A program made the position numbers and the translations under genes. A DNA stretch of 64,000 nucleotides from Curtobacterium sp. PhB115 (GTDB taxonomy: Bacteria; Actinomycetota; Actinomycetes; Actinomycetales; Microbacteriaceae). The stretch spans positions 754,019 to 818,018 of the forward strand of contig NZ_RJKR01000006.1 in the NCBI RefSeq assembly GCF_003752025.1. The letters are read 5' to 3'. Positions 8,466-17,607 of this stretch are shown here, one piece after another. Below the pieces are notes generated by a model, which worked only from the letters and a program-made list of their open reading frames with translations, was not told the origin of the DNA and did no database searches. Every line of letters starts with the position of its first letter. Position 1 is the first letter of the stretch.

Positions 8466-9505
8466 CACTTCTGCTCCGCTCGTTTCTTGACGATGAGGTT
8501 GATGATGGTGGCGAGCAGCAGCATCAGCCCGAGGAAGAACTTGAACCAGTCCGGGTTCCACTGCGCGTAGACGATGCCCTTGTTCGCCATCCCGAAGATC
8601 AGGGCACCGATGGCACCGCCGACCGCGGATCCGTATCCACCGGTGAGCAGGCAGCCGCCGATGACCGCGGCGATGATGTAGAGGAACTCGTTCCCCACGC
8701 CCTCGCCGGACTGCACGACGTTGAAGGCGAACAGGTTGTGCATGCCGCCGATCCAGGCGCAGAAGCCGACGCCCATGAACAGGCCGATCTTCGTCTTCGT
8801 GACCGGGACACCGACGGCGCGGGCGGCGTTCTCGTCCCCGCCGACGGCGAAGATCCAGTTGCCGACCCGGGTGCGGAGGAGCACCCAGGACGCGATGATC
8901 ACGAGCGCGATCCAGATGAAGACGGTGATCTTCACCGTGATGCCGAAGACCGGGACGTCGGCGGCGAACATCTGCTCCGCCAGCGCGAAGCCGTCGAGCT
9001 GCGAGACGTCCAGGGTTGACACCGAGCCGGACACCAGGCGGGTGACCGCGAGGTTCAGGCCGGTGAGCATCAGGAACGTCGCCAGGGTGACGATGAACGA
9101 GGGGAGCTTCGTCCGGACGAGGATCCACCCGTTGACGAAGCCGACGCCGAGCGAGAAGACGAGCGCGAGGAACACGCCCACCCAGACGTTCGTGGAGAAG
9201 TACCAGGCGAACAGGCTCGCGGTCAGTGACGAGGAGATGACCCCGACGCCGGCGGAGAGGTCGAACTCCCCGCCGATCATGAGCAGCGAGACGCCGACCG
9301 CCATGATCCCGATGGTCGACGAGCCGTAGAGGACCGTCGAGATCGAGTCGGGCTGCACGAACACCGGGGCGATGACGGCGAAGAACACGAACATCGCGAT
9401 CGCGCCGACCACCGCACCCACCTCGGGGCGGCCGAGGAGCTTCCGGACGGGGCTGCGGGCGGCGAGCCGCTCGTCACCCGCGGGGACGAGCCCTGCGGCG
9501 GTCAC
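8465..9505 (-). CDS. Sugar ABC transporter permease (FrcC/RbsC-like)
   Basis: A 346-residue permease of the ribose/galactose/fructose class (BPD_transp_2 fold) with eight to ten hydrophobic stretches. The family motif [11 protein letters not shown] lies near residue 75, and [19 protein letters not shown] near 220 matches the coupling loop that contacts the ATPase (usual form GGNxxAAxxxGI). The GTG start overlaps the stop of the binding-protein gene (GTGA). In the membrane it forms the substrate pore, probably as a homodimer (family knowledge). Its place between binding protein and ATPase makes a complete three-gene importer. Confidence 0.92.
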   Translation of the reverse strand: MTAAGLVPAGDERLAARSPVRKLLGRPEVGAVVGAIAMFVFFAVIAPVFVQPDSISTVLYGSSTIGIMAVGVSLLMIGGEFDLSAGVGVISSSLTASLFAWYFSTNVWVGVFLALVFSLGVGFVNGWILVRTKLPSFIVTLATFLMLTGLNLAVTRLVSGSVSTLDVSQLDGFALAEQMFAADVPVFGITVKITVFIWIALVIIASWVLLRTRVGNWIFAVGGDENAARAVGVPVTKTKIGLFMGVGFCAWIGGMHNLFAFNVVQSGEGVGNEFLYIIAAVIGGCLLTGGYGSAVGGAIGALIFGMANKGIVYAQWNPDWFKFFLGLMLLLATIINLIVKKRAEQK

Positions 9506-10494
9506 CGCAGACCGTCCTCGGCGTACTGCAGGACCTTGCCGATGTTCGACGAGTCGACGATGGCCGGTCCGGTCAGGGTCGGCTTGCCGCCACCGAGGAC
9601 GAAGCCGCCCTGCTTGTAGAGGACGATCGAGTCGATCGACTCGTAGCCCTGCATGAACGGCTGCTGGTCCACGGTGAACAGGACGTCGCCGGACTTGATG
9701 CTCTTGGCGAGCGAGGCGTTGAGGTCGAACGAGGCGACCTTGATGTCGCTGCCGGCGGCCTTGACCGCCTTGAGGATCACCGCGGTGTACGGGGCACCGA
9801 GCCCCACGACGACGTCCGCGCTGCTGTCCGCCTGGAGCTTCGCGGTCACCGTCGACTGCACGGCGCTGTTGTCCGTGCCGTTGACGTAGAGCGTCTCGGT
9901 GTCGGGCAGGACCTTCTTGATGCCGCCGCACCGTGCTTCGAGTGCGACGTTGCCCTGCTCCTGGATGACGCAGATCGGCTTCGACAGGCCCTGCTTCTTC
10001 AGCTCGTTGCCGACCGCTTCGCCGGCGACCGACTCGTCCTGCCCGAAGTGCGCCAGGATGCCGAGCGCCGAGTACGCGTCGCTGCCGGAGTTGAAGGACA
10101 CCACGGGGATGCCGGCCTTCTCGGCTGCCTGCACCGAGCTCTTCAGCGCGTCGGGCTTGGCGAGCGACACCGCGATGCCGTCCACCTTCTGGTCGGTGTA
10201 CTGCTGCACGAGCTGTGCCTGCTTGGATCCGTCGGGGTCGGAGGCGTAGAGGAGCTTGACGCCGTCCTTCTTCGCGGCGTCCTCTGCACCCTTCCGGACG
10301 ATGTCCCAGAACGTGTCGCCGGGGGCGGCGTGGGTGACGAGGGCGATGGTGAGGCCGGAGTCCTTGCTGGTCCCGCCGGACGAGTCGTCGTCGCTCGATG
10401 CGACACGACCCCCCTGCGAGGAACAACCGGCGAGGACGAGGGCACTGGCCGCGAGCGCGGCGGTGATGCCCATGACTGCAGAGATGCGCTTCAC
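9502..10494 (-). CDS. Sugar ABC transporter substrate-binding lipoprotein (periplasmic binding protein 4 / ribose type)
   Basis: A 330-residue lipoprotein. The signal sequence ends in the lipobox LVLAGC near residue 22, followed by a Ser/Gly/Asp linker. The mature part has the two-lobe type I binding fold: LTIALVTHAAPGDTFWDIVRKG, DGIAVSLAKPDAL, GIPVVSFNSG, VVVGLGAPYTAVILKAVK and VLFTVDQQPFMQGYESID. The GTG start is set by AAAGGAG eight bases upstream. Relatives bind ribose, fructose or inositol. The neighbouring inositol locus makes inositol the leading guess, but the pocket cannot be assigned by eye. It is first in its operon, divergent from the IolT-like porter. Confidence 0.92.
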   Translation of the reverse strand: MKRISAVMGITAALAASALVLAGCSSQGGRVASSDDDSSGGTSKDSGLTIALVTHAAPGDTFWDIVRKGAEDAAKKDGVKLLYASDPDGSKQAQLVQQYTDQKVDGIAVSLAKPDALKSSVQAAEKAGIPVVSFNSGSDAYSALGILAHFGQDESVAGEAVGNELKKQGLSKPICVIQEQGNVALEARCGGIKKVLPDTETLYVNGTDNSAVQSTVTAKLQADSSADVVVGLGAPYTAVILKAVKAAGSDIKVASFDLNASLAKSIKSGDVLFTVDQQPFMQGYESIDSIVLYKQGGFVLGGGKPTLTGPAIVDSSNIGKVLQYAEDGLR

Positions 10495-10633
10495 GGAAGA
10501 CTCCTTTGTCCAGTGGTTCCGCTGTGGTGCACGGGTTCGACGGTTCCGCCGAGGTGCTGTCTGAGAGTCAGCGACCTTGCCAATTCTCACCTGGCGGGTT
10601 GTCTGTCCGGCGTACGGTATAACGAATCACCCT

Positions 10634-10652
10634 GGTCCACAAGAGTGGAACC
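10634..10652. promoter_or_regulatory. Inverted repeat in the divergent region of two sugar transport operons
   Basis: GGTCCAC (10634-10640) and GTGGAACC (10645-10652) pair with one bulged base around AAGA. A possible -10 element TATAAC lies at 10618-10623. The site sits between the ABC importer (minus) and the IolT-like porter (plus) and may be a regulator site. It does not match the paired operator at 13.3 kb. Confidence 0.35.
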
Positions 10653-10731
10653 TCGTGATCGACGCCTGTTACCCTGTGAACAGTCCGTCCGTGGTGTGAG
10701 AACTGCGGGAGCCGATGACGAAGGAGTCAGC

Positions 10732-12210
10732 ATGTCTGGACAGGGTCAACCGCGCGGAGCGCTCGAACTGCCACCCCTCACGACGGGACCGCACCGGAAA
10801 CGGATCGGTCTCATCTCGGTCGTCGCCTGCCTCGGCGGGCTGCTGTTCGGGTACGACACCGGCGTCAGCAACGGCGCCGAGATCTCGATCCAGTCGCAGC
10901 TCGGGCTCGACGACATCGGCCTCGGTGTCGTGATCTCGTCGCTCGTCTTCGCCGCGGCCGTCGGCGGCCTGATCGGCGGTCCGGTGTCGGACCGCATCGG
11001 CCGGCGCTCCACCATCCTCGCGATGGCGGTCTTCTTCTTCTGCGGCACGCTGCTCGCGGTCTTCTCGCCGAACTTCGAGGTGCTGCTGGCCGGACGCATC
11101 GCCGTCGGCCTGGCGGTGGGAGCCGCGTCCATCGTCGTCCCCGTGTACCTGGCCGAGCTCGCACCGCTCGAGATCCGCGGCATGATCACCGGGCGCAACG
11201 AGCTCGCGATCGTGAGCGGGCAGCTCGCGGCGTTCGTCATCAACGCGATCATCGGCATCGTCCTCGGCGACGAGGGCGGCGTGTGGCGCGTCATGTTCTT
11301 CATCTGTGCGATCCCGGCCGCCGCGCTGTTCATCGGCATGCTCCGGATGCCGGAGTCCCCGCGCTGGCTCGTCGAGCACGGTCACGACGAGCGGGCGCTC
11401 GCGATCCTCAAGACCGTCCGCAACGAGGGCCGTGCCGAGGTCGAGCTCGAGGAGATCCGTCGGGTGACGGCCGAGGAGCCCAGCGAGACCCGTCGGAACG
11501 GGCTGAAGGCCCTGTTGTCCAGCCGCTGGCTCATCCGCATCGTCCTGATCGGGTGCGGCGTCGCCATCGCCCAGCAGGTCACCGGGATCAACTCGATCAT
11601 GTACTACGGCCAGCGCATCCTGATCGAGTCCGGGTTCGGGGCGAACGCCGCACTGATCGCGAACATCGCCCCGGGCATCCTCGCGGTCGTCGGCGGGCTC
11701 ATCGCCCTCCGGAACATGGACCGCGTGGACCGCCGGAAGACGTTCATCCTCGGGCTCTCCCTGACGACGACCTGCCACATCCTGATCGGCGTCTCGTCCC
11801 TGGTGATCCCGGACGGCAACCCGATCCGCCCCTACGTGCTCCTGTTCCTGATCTGCGCCTTCGTGCTGTCGATGCAGTCCTGCCTCAACATCGCGGTCTG
11901 GGTGTGGCTGGCCGAGATCTTCCCGCTGAACATGCGCGGCCTCGGGACCGGCATCGCGGCGTTCGCCGGCTGGCTGATGAACGGTGTCCTGGCGCTCTAC
12001 GTGCCGTCCCTCATCGAGGGCGTCGGCATCACCGGCACGTTCTTCCTCTTCGCCGTCATCGGTGCCATCGCGTTGGCGTTCATCGTGACGCAGGTACCGG
12101 AGACCCGAGGCTGGTCGCTCGAGAAGCTCGAAGAGGAGGTCACGACCGGCGCGATCTACATCGACACCATCAAGGGCAAGGCGAAGCGGGCCGGTCGCGA
12201 CGAGCGGTGA
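10732..12210 (+). CDS. MFS sugar porter, IolT-like (candidate inositol permease)
   Basis: A 492-residue sugar porter. The ATG at 10732 follows AAGGAG (10721-10726) by five bases. Motifs are GGLLFGYDTGVSNGAEISI near residue 38, GGPVSDRIGRRS, VPVYLAELAPLEIRG, CGVAIAQQVTGINSIMYYG and the terminal VPETRGWSLEKLEEE. About 12 membrane segments are visible. IolT1/IolT2 of Corynebacterium and IolT of Bacillus belong to this subfamily and bring in myo-inositol with protons (established). It lies directly before the LacI regulator and inositol catabolic genes, which supports inositol as substrate, though other polyols cannot be excluded. Confidence 0.9.
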   Translation: MSGQGQPRGALELPPLTTGPHRKRIGLISVVACLGGLLFGYDTGVSNGAEISIQSQLGLDDIGLGVVISSLVFAAAVGGLIGGPVSDRIGRRSTILAMAVFFFCGTLLAVFSPNFEVLLAGRIAVGLAVGAASIVVPVYLAELAPLEIRGMITGRNELAIVSGQLAAFVINAIIGIVLGDEGGVWRVMFFICAIPAAALFIGMLRMPESPRWLVEHGHDERALAILKTVRNEGRAEVELEEIRRVTAEEPSETRRNGLKALLSSRWLIRIVLIGCGVAIAQQVTGINSIMYYGQRILIESGFGANAALIANIAPGILAVVGGLIALRNMDRVDRRKTFILGLSLTTTCHILIGVSSLVIPDGNPIRPYVLLFLICAFVLSMQSCLNIAVWVWLAEIFPLNMRGLGTGIAAFAGWLMNGVLALYVPSLIEGVGITGTFFLFAVIGAIALAFIVTQVPETRGWSLEKLEEEVTTGAIYIDTIKGKAKRAGRDER

Positions 12211-12222
12211 CCGTGCTGCAAG

Positions 12223-13263
12223 ATGTGGAGCATGGCTGACGACGGGTCCACCACGGCGGCGCGGCGCGCGACCATGCGGGACGTCGCCGACCGTGCGGCG
12301 GTGTCGAAGTCGCTCGTCTCGCTCGCGTTCAGCTCACCCGGTTCGGTCAGCCCCGAGCGCCTCGCCCGGATCCTCGACGCCGCCGACGCGCTGGGGTTCC
12401 GGCCGAACCGGGTGGCGCGCTCGCTCAACGGCGCCCGGGACGACTTCGTCGGGATCCTGGTCGCCGACTCGCGGAACCCCGTGCTCGCCGAGGTCGTCGA
12501 CGCGGCGCGGGTGTCCCTGGCGTCGGGCGGTCGCCTCGGGCTGATGACCAGTGCGGTGCTGCCGAACGGTTCGTCACGCCCGCGCCTCGACCTCGACGCG
12601 GTCGCGATGCTCGGCGACCTGCAGCCGTCCGGGCTCATCGTCGTCGGGTCGGTGCCGACCATGGACCGGGTCGTGCAGGTGATGGGCGCCGCCCGCATCG
12701 TGATCGCCAGCGCCCGGCCCGGTCGGCTCGCCGGTGCTGCGACGGTCCGCGGGGACGACGAGGTCGGGATCCGGCTCGTCGTCGACCACCTGGTCGACAT
12801 CGGGCACCGGCGCATCGGGCACGTGGGCGGAGCCGGGGGCCGCGTCGCCACCGGGCGGGCGGAGGCCTTCCGTGCCGCGGTCCACGAACACGGGCTGGAC
12901 GGGGGCCCGGACGGGGGGTTGGTCGCCGAGAGCGACTTCTCCGAGGCCGCCGGCTACCGAGCGGCCCTCGAGCTGCTCGACCGGGACGAACCGCCGACGG
13001 CGATCACGGCCGTGAACGACCTGGCCGCGATCGGCGTGACGGCTGCCGTCCGGCAGCGTGGACTCACCGGCTCGGTCGCGGTCACCGGGTACGACAACAC
13101 GTACCTGGCGGCGCTCGGGGCAGTGGACCTGACGTCCGTCGACCCGGACAACGCGGCGATCGGGCGACGTGCCGCGGAACTCCTGCTGTCGGAGGAGAAC
13201 CCCGGCGAGGTGCTCATCGCGCCGACGCTCCGGATCCGGTCGTCGTCCGTGCCGCGCGGCTGA
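12223..13263 (+). CDS. LacI-family transcriptional regulator, candidate inositol-locus repressor
   Basis: About 346 residues. The N-terminal helix-turn-helix is TMRDVADRAAVSKSLVSLAF, with the hinge helix GFRPNRVARSLNGARDDFVG. A type I periplasmic-binding-protein effector domain follows (VGILVADSRNP, GLIVVGSVPTM, HRRIGHVGGAGGRV, PTAITAVNDLAAIGV). ATG 12232 is an alternative start three codons later. Corynebacterium glutamicum IpsA is a LacI-type regulator that responds to myo-inositol (established); an equivalent role here is inferred from position. The gene starts 12 bases after the IolT-like porter. Two head-to-head LacI-type operators lie between it and the first inositol dehydrogenase gene. 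Confidence 0.9.
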   Translation: MWSMADDGSTTAARRATMRDVADRAAVSKSLVSLAFSSPGSVSPERLARILDAADALGFRPNRVARSLNGARDDFVGILVADSRNPVLAEVVDAARVSLASGGRLGLMTSAVLPNGSSRPRLDLDAVAMLGDLQPSGLIVVGSVPTMDRVVQVMGAARIVIASARPGRLAGAATVRGDDEVGIRLVVDHLVDIGHRRIGHVGGAGGRVATGRAEAFRAAVHEHGLDGGPDGGLVAESDFSEAAGYRAALELLDRDEPPTAITAVNDLAAIGVTAAVRQRGLTGSVAVTGYDNTYLAALGAVDLTSVDPDNAAIGRRAAELLLSEENPGEVLIAPTLRIRSSSVPRG

Positions 13264-13295
13264 GGGCCGCGGCCGGCTCGCAGGTCGCGCCGAGG

Positions 13296-13353
13296 TTGAC
13301 ATCGGCGAAACCGCGGTCGTACATTGAACCGGTCCAGATTTTGGACCGGTTCA
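13296..13353 (+). promoter_or_regulatory. Promoter with overlapping paired LacI-type operators
   Basis: A -35 TTGACA (13296-13301) and a -10 TACATT (13320-13325) are separated by 18 bases. Overlapping and following the -10 is a perfect 12-bp inverted repeat, TGAACCGGTCCA (13325-13336) and TGGACCGGTTCA (13342-13353). Each arm with its flanks resembles the LacI-family operator with central ACCGGT, so this may be two operators five bases apart. A repressor here would block RNA polymerase. The obvious candidate is the LacI regulator whose gene ends about 60 bases upstream. Confidence 0.75.
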
Positions 13354-13383
13354 AAATCCTCGCCAGGAAGCAAAGGAGCACCC

Positions 13384-14613
13384 GTGGCAGAGAACAGCGC
13401 ACCCCGCTCGGTCGGAGTCGGCCTCATCAGTGTCGGCTGGATGGGGCGCCTCCACTCGCGCTCCTACGCCCTCCTCCCGCTCGTCTACCCCGAGCTCGGG
13501 ATCCGTCCCAGGCTCGTCGTCGCCGCCGACGTCGCACCCGCCGGTCGCGACTACGCGAAGGACGTCCTCGGCTACGAGAAGGTCGTCTCGGACTACCGCG
13601 AGGTCCTGGCCGACCCCGAGGTCGACGTCGTCTCGATCTGCGCCCCGAACTCGCTGCACGCCGAGATCGGCATCGCCGCGGCCGAGGCCGGCAAGCCGTT
13701 CTGGATCGAGAAGCCCGTCGGCCGCGGGGCCGCCGAGACCGAAGCCGTCGCCGCAGCCGCCGACGCCGCCGGTGTCGCCACCACGATCGGCTTCAACTAC
13801 CGGCACGTCCCGGCCGTGCAGCACGCACGCCAGCTCGTCCTCGACGGCGCCCTCGGCCGGATCACGAACGTCCGCGGCCGGTTCTTCGGCGGCTTCTCCT
13901 CGAACCCGGAGGACCCGCTGACGTGGCGCTTCGTCCGGGCGACCTCGGGCAGCGGGGTCCTCGGTGACCTGATGGGGCACCTCGTCGACCTCATGCACTA
14001 CGTCCTCGGCCCGATCGGCTCGATCTCGGCCGCGACCGGCACCTACCTGACCGAGCGCCCCGGGCTGCCCGGCACGCCCGGCGCCGGCAAGCTGCTCCCC
14101 GTCGAGAACGAGGACTACGCCACGATGCTCGTCCGGTTCGGCGACTCCGCCGTGGGCGCGGGCGCGATCGGCAACCTCGAGGCATCGCGCATCGCCGTCG
14201 GTCCGCGTTCTGAGTACGCGTTCGAGATCTTCGGCACCGAGGGGTCGGTCCGCTGGGACTTCGAGCGGCTCAACGAGCTCGAGGTGGCCCTCGCCCGCAC
14301 CGGGCAGCACGTCGGGTACACCCGCGCGTTCGCCGACGGGTACTTCCCCGACTACTCCCGGTTCCAGCCGAGCTCCGGCACGAGCATGGGCTACGACGAC
14401 CTCAAGGTGATCGAGGCGGCGAAGTTCCTCACCGCGGCCACCGGCGGCGAGGCCACCGGATCGAACATCCACGACGCCGTCGCCTCGGCCCGCGTGCTGA
14501 GCGCCGCCGAGGAATCGGCGGAGTCGGGTCTGTGGGTCGACCTGCCCGTCGAACCGGGCACCACCGCCAACACCACCGCCGTCGCCGCCGAGATCGAGGG
14601 GGTGCGCGCATGA
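13384..14613 (+). CDS. Gfo/Idh/MocA-family oxidoreductase (inositol/sugar dehydrogenase type)
   Basis: A 409-residue NAD(P)-dependent dehydrogenase. The GTG start at 13384 has AAAGGAG five bases upstream. The Rossmann turn reads VGLISVGWMGRLHSR (S-V-G-W-M-G, the first glycine of the usual GxGxxG replaced), SICAPNSLHAE precedes the pyridine-nucleotide motif WIEKPVGRG, and the C-terminal alpha/beta domain contains HLVDLMHYVLG with a candidate catalytic histidine. It is about 60 residues longer than typical IolG and closer to the long MocA-type group. First gene of a chain of overlapping reading frames, under the paired LacI operators; likely oxidises an inositol isomer or derivative (inference). 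Confidence 0.88.
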   Translation: MAENSAPRSVGVGLISVGWMGRLHSRSYALLPLVYPELGIRPRLVVAADVAPAGRDYAKDVLGYEKVVSDYREVLADPEVDVVSICAPNSLHAEIGIAAAEAGKPFWIEKPVGRGAAETEAVAAAADAAGVATTIGFNYRHVPAVQHARQLVLDGALGRITNVRGRFFGGFSSNPEDPLTWRFVRATSGSGVLGDLMGHLVDLMHYVLGPIGSISAATGTYLTERPGLPGTPGAGKLLPVENEDYATMLVRFGDSAVGAGAIGNLEASRIAVGPRSEYAFEIFGTEGSVRWDFERLNELEVALARTGQHVGYTRAFADGYFPDYSRFQPSSGTSMGYDDLKVIEAAKFLTAATGGEATGSNIHDAVASARVLSAAEESAESGLWVDLPVEPGTTANTTAVAAEIEGVRA

Positions 14614-15512
14614 GCCTCCGCATCGCGACCGCACCGATCTCCTGGGGCGTCAGCGAGGTCGACGGCTGGGGCCACCAGCTGCCGCCGGAGCGCGTCCTCG
14701 CCGAGATGACGTCCCTCGGCTTCGAGGCCACCGAGCTCGGCGCCCAGGGGTTCCTGCCCCCGGCGCCCGAGGACAAGGCGGCCCGGCTCGCCGAGTTCGG
14801 CATGACGGCGATCGGCAGCTTCGTGCCGGTCATCGCGCACCAGCCCGGCACCGACCCGCTGCCCCGGATCGAACAGGAACTCGCCGACTACGCGGCCTCC
14901 GGAGCGACCGTGCTCGTGGTCTGCGCGGACAGCGAGCAGACCGGCTACGACGCCCAGCGCGAGCCGCTCACCGACGAGCAGTGGGCGACGCTGTTCACCA
15001 ACCTCGACCGGATCACCGAGGCTGCGGCCGCGGTCGGCGTCACGGCGACCCTGCACCCGCACGTCGGGACCGTCGTCGAGACGAAGGACGACGTCGACGC
15101 CGTGCTCGCCGGCTCGACGATCCCGTTCTGCTTCGACACCGGGCACCTGTTCCTCGGTGGCACGGACCCCGTCCGCTTCGCCGCCGAGCACAGCGACCGC
15201 ATCGCGTACATGCACCTCAAGGACGTGTCCCTCGAGGGTGCGCAGCGCGTGGCGGACGGCGAGATCAGCTACTTCGACGCGATCAAGGCCGACCTGCTCT
15301 ACCGGCCGGTCGGACAGGGCGACGTGGACATCCGCGCGATCCTGACGAGCATGGTCGAGGCCGGCTTCGACGGCTGGATCGTCCTCGAGCAGGACAAGGT
15401 CGTGCTCGACGAGCCCGCTCCCGGCACCGGCCCGATCGAGGACGCCCGTGCGAGCGTCGATTTCGTCCGTGCCCTCGTCGCCGAGCTCGAGGCCGCCGAG
15501 GTCACCCGGTGA
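14610..15512 (+). CDS. iolE: Sugar phosphate isomerase/epimerase family TIM-barrel protein, IolE-like inosose dehydratase
   Basis: A 300-residue AP-endonuclease-2-type TIM barrel. Its opening, RIATAPISWGVSEVDGWG, is characteristic of 2-keto-myo-inositol (inosose) dehydratase, which converts scyllo-inosose to the trihydroxycyclohexanedione used by IolD (established pathway). Metal and substrate positions typical of the fold are visible in TLHPHVGTVVE, IPFCFDTGHLFLGG, AYMHLKDVSLEG and WIVLEQDK. ATG 14610 overlaps the previous stop by ATGA. A second TIM-barrel gene at 17.6 kb is more divergent, so this one is the better iolE candidate. Confidence 0.85.
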   Translation: MSLRIATAPISWGVSEVDGWGHQLPPERVLAEMTSLGFEATELGAQGFLPPAPEDKAARLAEFGMTAIGSFVPVIAHQPGTDPLPRIEQELADYAASGATVLVVCADSEQTGYDAQREPLTDEQWATLFTNLDRITEAAAAVGVTATLHPHVGTVVETKDDVDAVLAGSTIPFCFDTGHLFLGGTDPVRFAAEHSDRIAYMHLKDVSLEGAQRVADGEISYFDAIKADLLYRPVGQGDVDIRAILTSMVEAGFDGWIVLEQDKVVLDEPAPGTGPIEDARASVDFVRALVAELEAAEVTR

Positions 15513-16564
15513 GGGTCGGCGTCGCCGGCCTCGGCCGCATCGGGGCGATGCACGCTCGGAACCTCGCCAGGACCCCGGGCGTCGACGAGGTCGTCCTCGT
15601 CGGTCGCGACGCCGGCCGGACCGAGGCCGTGCGCACCCGGCTCGACGAGCAGCGCGGCGGCGAGACCGGCTGGGCGTCGGTGTCGACCACCGTCGATCCG
15701 CTCACGGACGTCCTGCCCTCGCTCGACGGCGTCCTCGTCGCGTCGGCGACGGACACCCACGCCGACCTGGCCCGCGTCGTCGCGGACTCGCACACCCCGC
15801 TCCTGATCGAGAAGCCCCTCGCGCTCGGCGTGGACGAGCTCACCGAGCTCTCCCGCGACCTCGACGCGACGGGGACCCCGATCATGGTCGCGTTCCACCG
15901 CCGCTACGACCCGGGGTACCAGCGGTTGCGGCAGCACGTCCTCGACGGTGACGTCGGCACGCTGCGACTCGTGCAGGCGACGGAGAACGACCACCACGCC
16001 CTGCCGGTGGACTACATCCCGCAGTCGCACGGCATGTGGCTCGACCTGCTCGTCCACGACTTCGACATCATCCCGTGGGTCGTCGGCGACCCCGTCGTCG
16101 AGATCTCGATGATCGGGTCCGTCCTGGACGAGCCCGTGTACGGCGACCACCAGGACACCGACACGGCGATGGTGACCCTGCGGTTCGCGTCGGGTGCCGT
16201 CGGCAGCATCGGAGCGCTCCGCCGGAGCGGCGCCGGCCAGGACGTCCGGCTCGAGGTCACCGGCACGAACGGCGCGTTCGGCGCGGGCTACGGACCGCGC
16301 ACGCCGATCACGTCGACCGAGCCCGCCGGCGTCGCCCCGGCGAACCCGTACGACACCTTCGGCGACCGGTTCGTCCCGGCGTTCGAAGAGGAGATCGCGC
16401 ACTTCGTGCGGATGATCCGTGGCGAGTCGGAGAGTCTCACCCCGCCCGCGGCCGGGCTCGTCGCCACGGCGCTCGCCGAAGCGGCTGCTGAGTCGTTCCA
16501 CACCGGTCGTCCCGTGCGACCACGCAGTACCGCGTCGACCACGCGGACCACCACCACCGCGTAG
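15509..16564 (+). CDS. Gfo/Idh/MocA-family oxidoreductase with a repeat-derived C-terminus
   Basis: A 351-residue dehydrogenase: VGVAGLGRIGAMHARNL (Rossmann), VASATDTHADL, LIEKPLALG (EKP motif), VAFHRRYDPGYQ and MWLDLLVHDFDIIPW with the likely catalytic histidine. GTG 15509 overlaps the previous stop by GTGA. The final residues (RSTASTTRTTTTA) come from a 27-bp direct repeat whose second copy carries the TAG stop. Without that TAG the frame would run 12 more codons and overlap the next start as ATGA, the pattern used by its neighbours, so the stop may be a recent nonsense change with little effect. Second of three dehydrogenases in the locus; probable inositol-isomer dehydrogenase. Confidence 0.87.
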   Translation: MRVGVAGLGRIGAMHARNLARTPGVDEVVLVGRDAGRTEAVRTRLDEQRGGETGWASVSTTVDPLTDVLPSLDGVLVASATDTHADLARVVADSHTPLLIEKPLALGVDELTELSRDLDATGTPIMVAFHRRYDPGYQRLRQHVLDGDVGTLRLVQATENDHHALPVDYIPQSHGMWLDLLVHDFDIIPWVVGDPVVEISMIGSVLDEPVYGDHQDTDTAMVTLRFASGAVGSIGALRRSGAGQDVRLEVTGTNGAFGAGYGPRTPITSTEPAGVAPANPYDTFGDRFVPAFEEEIAHFVRMIRGESESLTPPAAGLVATALAEAAAESFHTGRPVRPRSTASTTRTTTTA

Positions 16565-16584
16565 ACCACGCGGACCACCACCAC
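16531..16584 (+). repeat. 27-bp tandem repeat, two copies, at the end of the second dehydrogenase gene
   Basis: Copies at 16531-16557 and 16558-16584 differ at one base (C16536 versus A16563). That base turns TCG into TAG in the second copy and ends the protein. A degenerate partial copy precedes them (about 16513-16530). The core is GACCACGCGG followed by ACC codons. Confidence 0.9.
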
Positions 16585-16596
16585 CTGGAGATTGCA

Positions 16597-17607
16597 ATGA
16601 CGCAACAGATCCGGATCGGCCTCTTCGGCACCGGGCGCATCGGACAGGTCCACGCCATGAGCGTGGCCGCCATCGAGGACGCGGAGCTCGCGTGGGTCTG
16701 CGACCCCTTCGTCGAGGGCGCCGAGCGAACGGCCGCCGAGTACGGCGGCAAGGTCAGCACCGACCCGGCCGAGGTCTTCGCCTCGGGGGAGGTCGACGCG
16801 GTCATCATCGCGGCACCGACCGCCACCCACGTCGACCTCATCGACGCCGCGATCGACGCGGGCGTCCCGGTGCTCTGCGAGAAGCCCATCGACCTCGACC
16901 TCGAGCGGGTCGACCGGCTCCGCGCGAAGGCCGCGGCGGCCACCGTCCCGATCGTGCTCGGCTTCAACCGGCGGTTCGACCGACACTTCGCCGAACTGCA
17001 CCGCCGGGTGAGTGCGGGGGAGATCGGCACGCTGGAGCAGGTCCTCATCACGAGCCGCGACCCCGCTGAGCCACCGGCCGGGTACCTGGCGTCGTCCGGC
17101 GGGATCTTCCGCGACATGACGATCCATGACCTCGACATGGCGCGCTTCTTCGTGCCGGACATCGTCGAGGTGACCGCCCGCGGCGCGAACACGTTCAGTG
17201 CGACGGCCCGCGAGCTCGGCGACTTCGACTCCGCGGTCGTCACGCTCCGCGGTGCGGGCGACGAGCTCGTGGTCATCACGAACTCGCGGCACGCGGCGTA
17301 CGGGTACGACCAGCGCTTCGAGGTGTTCGGGTCCGAGGGGCTCCTGCAGGTCGGCAACCAGACCGACACCCTCGTCCGGCACTGGGGTGCCGGTGCCGTC
17401 GAGGCACTGGAGCCGTACCAGAACTTCTTCCTGCAGCGGTACGCCGAGGCGTACCGGCTCGAGGTCGTCGAGTTCCTGATGGCGGTGCGGGGCGAACCCT
17501 CCCGCAGCCCCGGGTTCGAGGACGGCCGCGCCGCGCTCGTCCTCGCCGACGCCGCCGACCGATCGGCCCGCACGGGCGGATCGGTCACGGTCGACCTGTC
17601 GCGATGA
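16597..17607 (+). CDS. iolG: Inositol 2-dehydrogenase
   Basis: A 336-residue NAD-dependent enzyme oxidising myo-inositol to scyllo-inosose, the first catabolic step. The Rossmann motif is GLFGTGRIGQVHA. The conserved lysine in CEKPID is residue 96, and FRDMTIHDLDM holds Asp173 and His177. These align with Lys97, Asp172 and His176 of Bacillus subtilis IolG (established). GGIFRDMTIHD and ITNSRHAAYGYDQR are typical of true inositol dehydrogenases, so this is the best iolG of the three paralogues. The next gene overlaps its stop (ATGA), while the upstream gene ends 32 bases before, just after the 27-bp repeat. Confidence 0.9.
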   Translation: MTQQIRIGLFGTGRIGQVHAMSVAAIEDAELAWVCDPFVEGAERTAAEYGGKVSTDPAEVFASGEVDAVIIAAPTATHVDLIDAAIDAGVPVLCEKPIDLDLERVDRLRAKAAAATVPIVLGFNRRFDRHFAELHRRVSAGEIGTLEQVLITSRDPAEPPAGYLASSGGIFRDMTIHDLDMARFFVPDIVEVTARGANTFSATARELGDFDSAVVTLRGAGDELVVITNSRHAAYGYDQRFEVFGSEGLLQVGNQTDTLVRHWGAGAVEALEPYQNFFLQRYAEAYRLEVVEFLMAVRGEPSRSPGFEDGRAALVLADAADRSARTGGSVTVDLSR

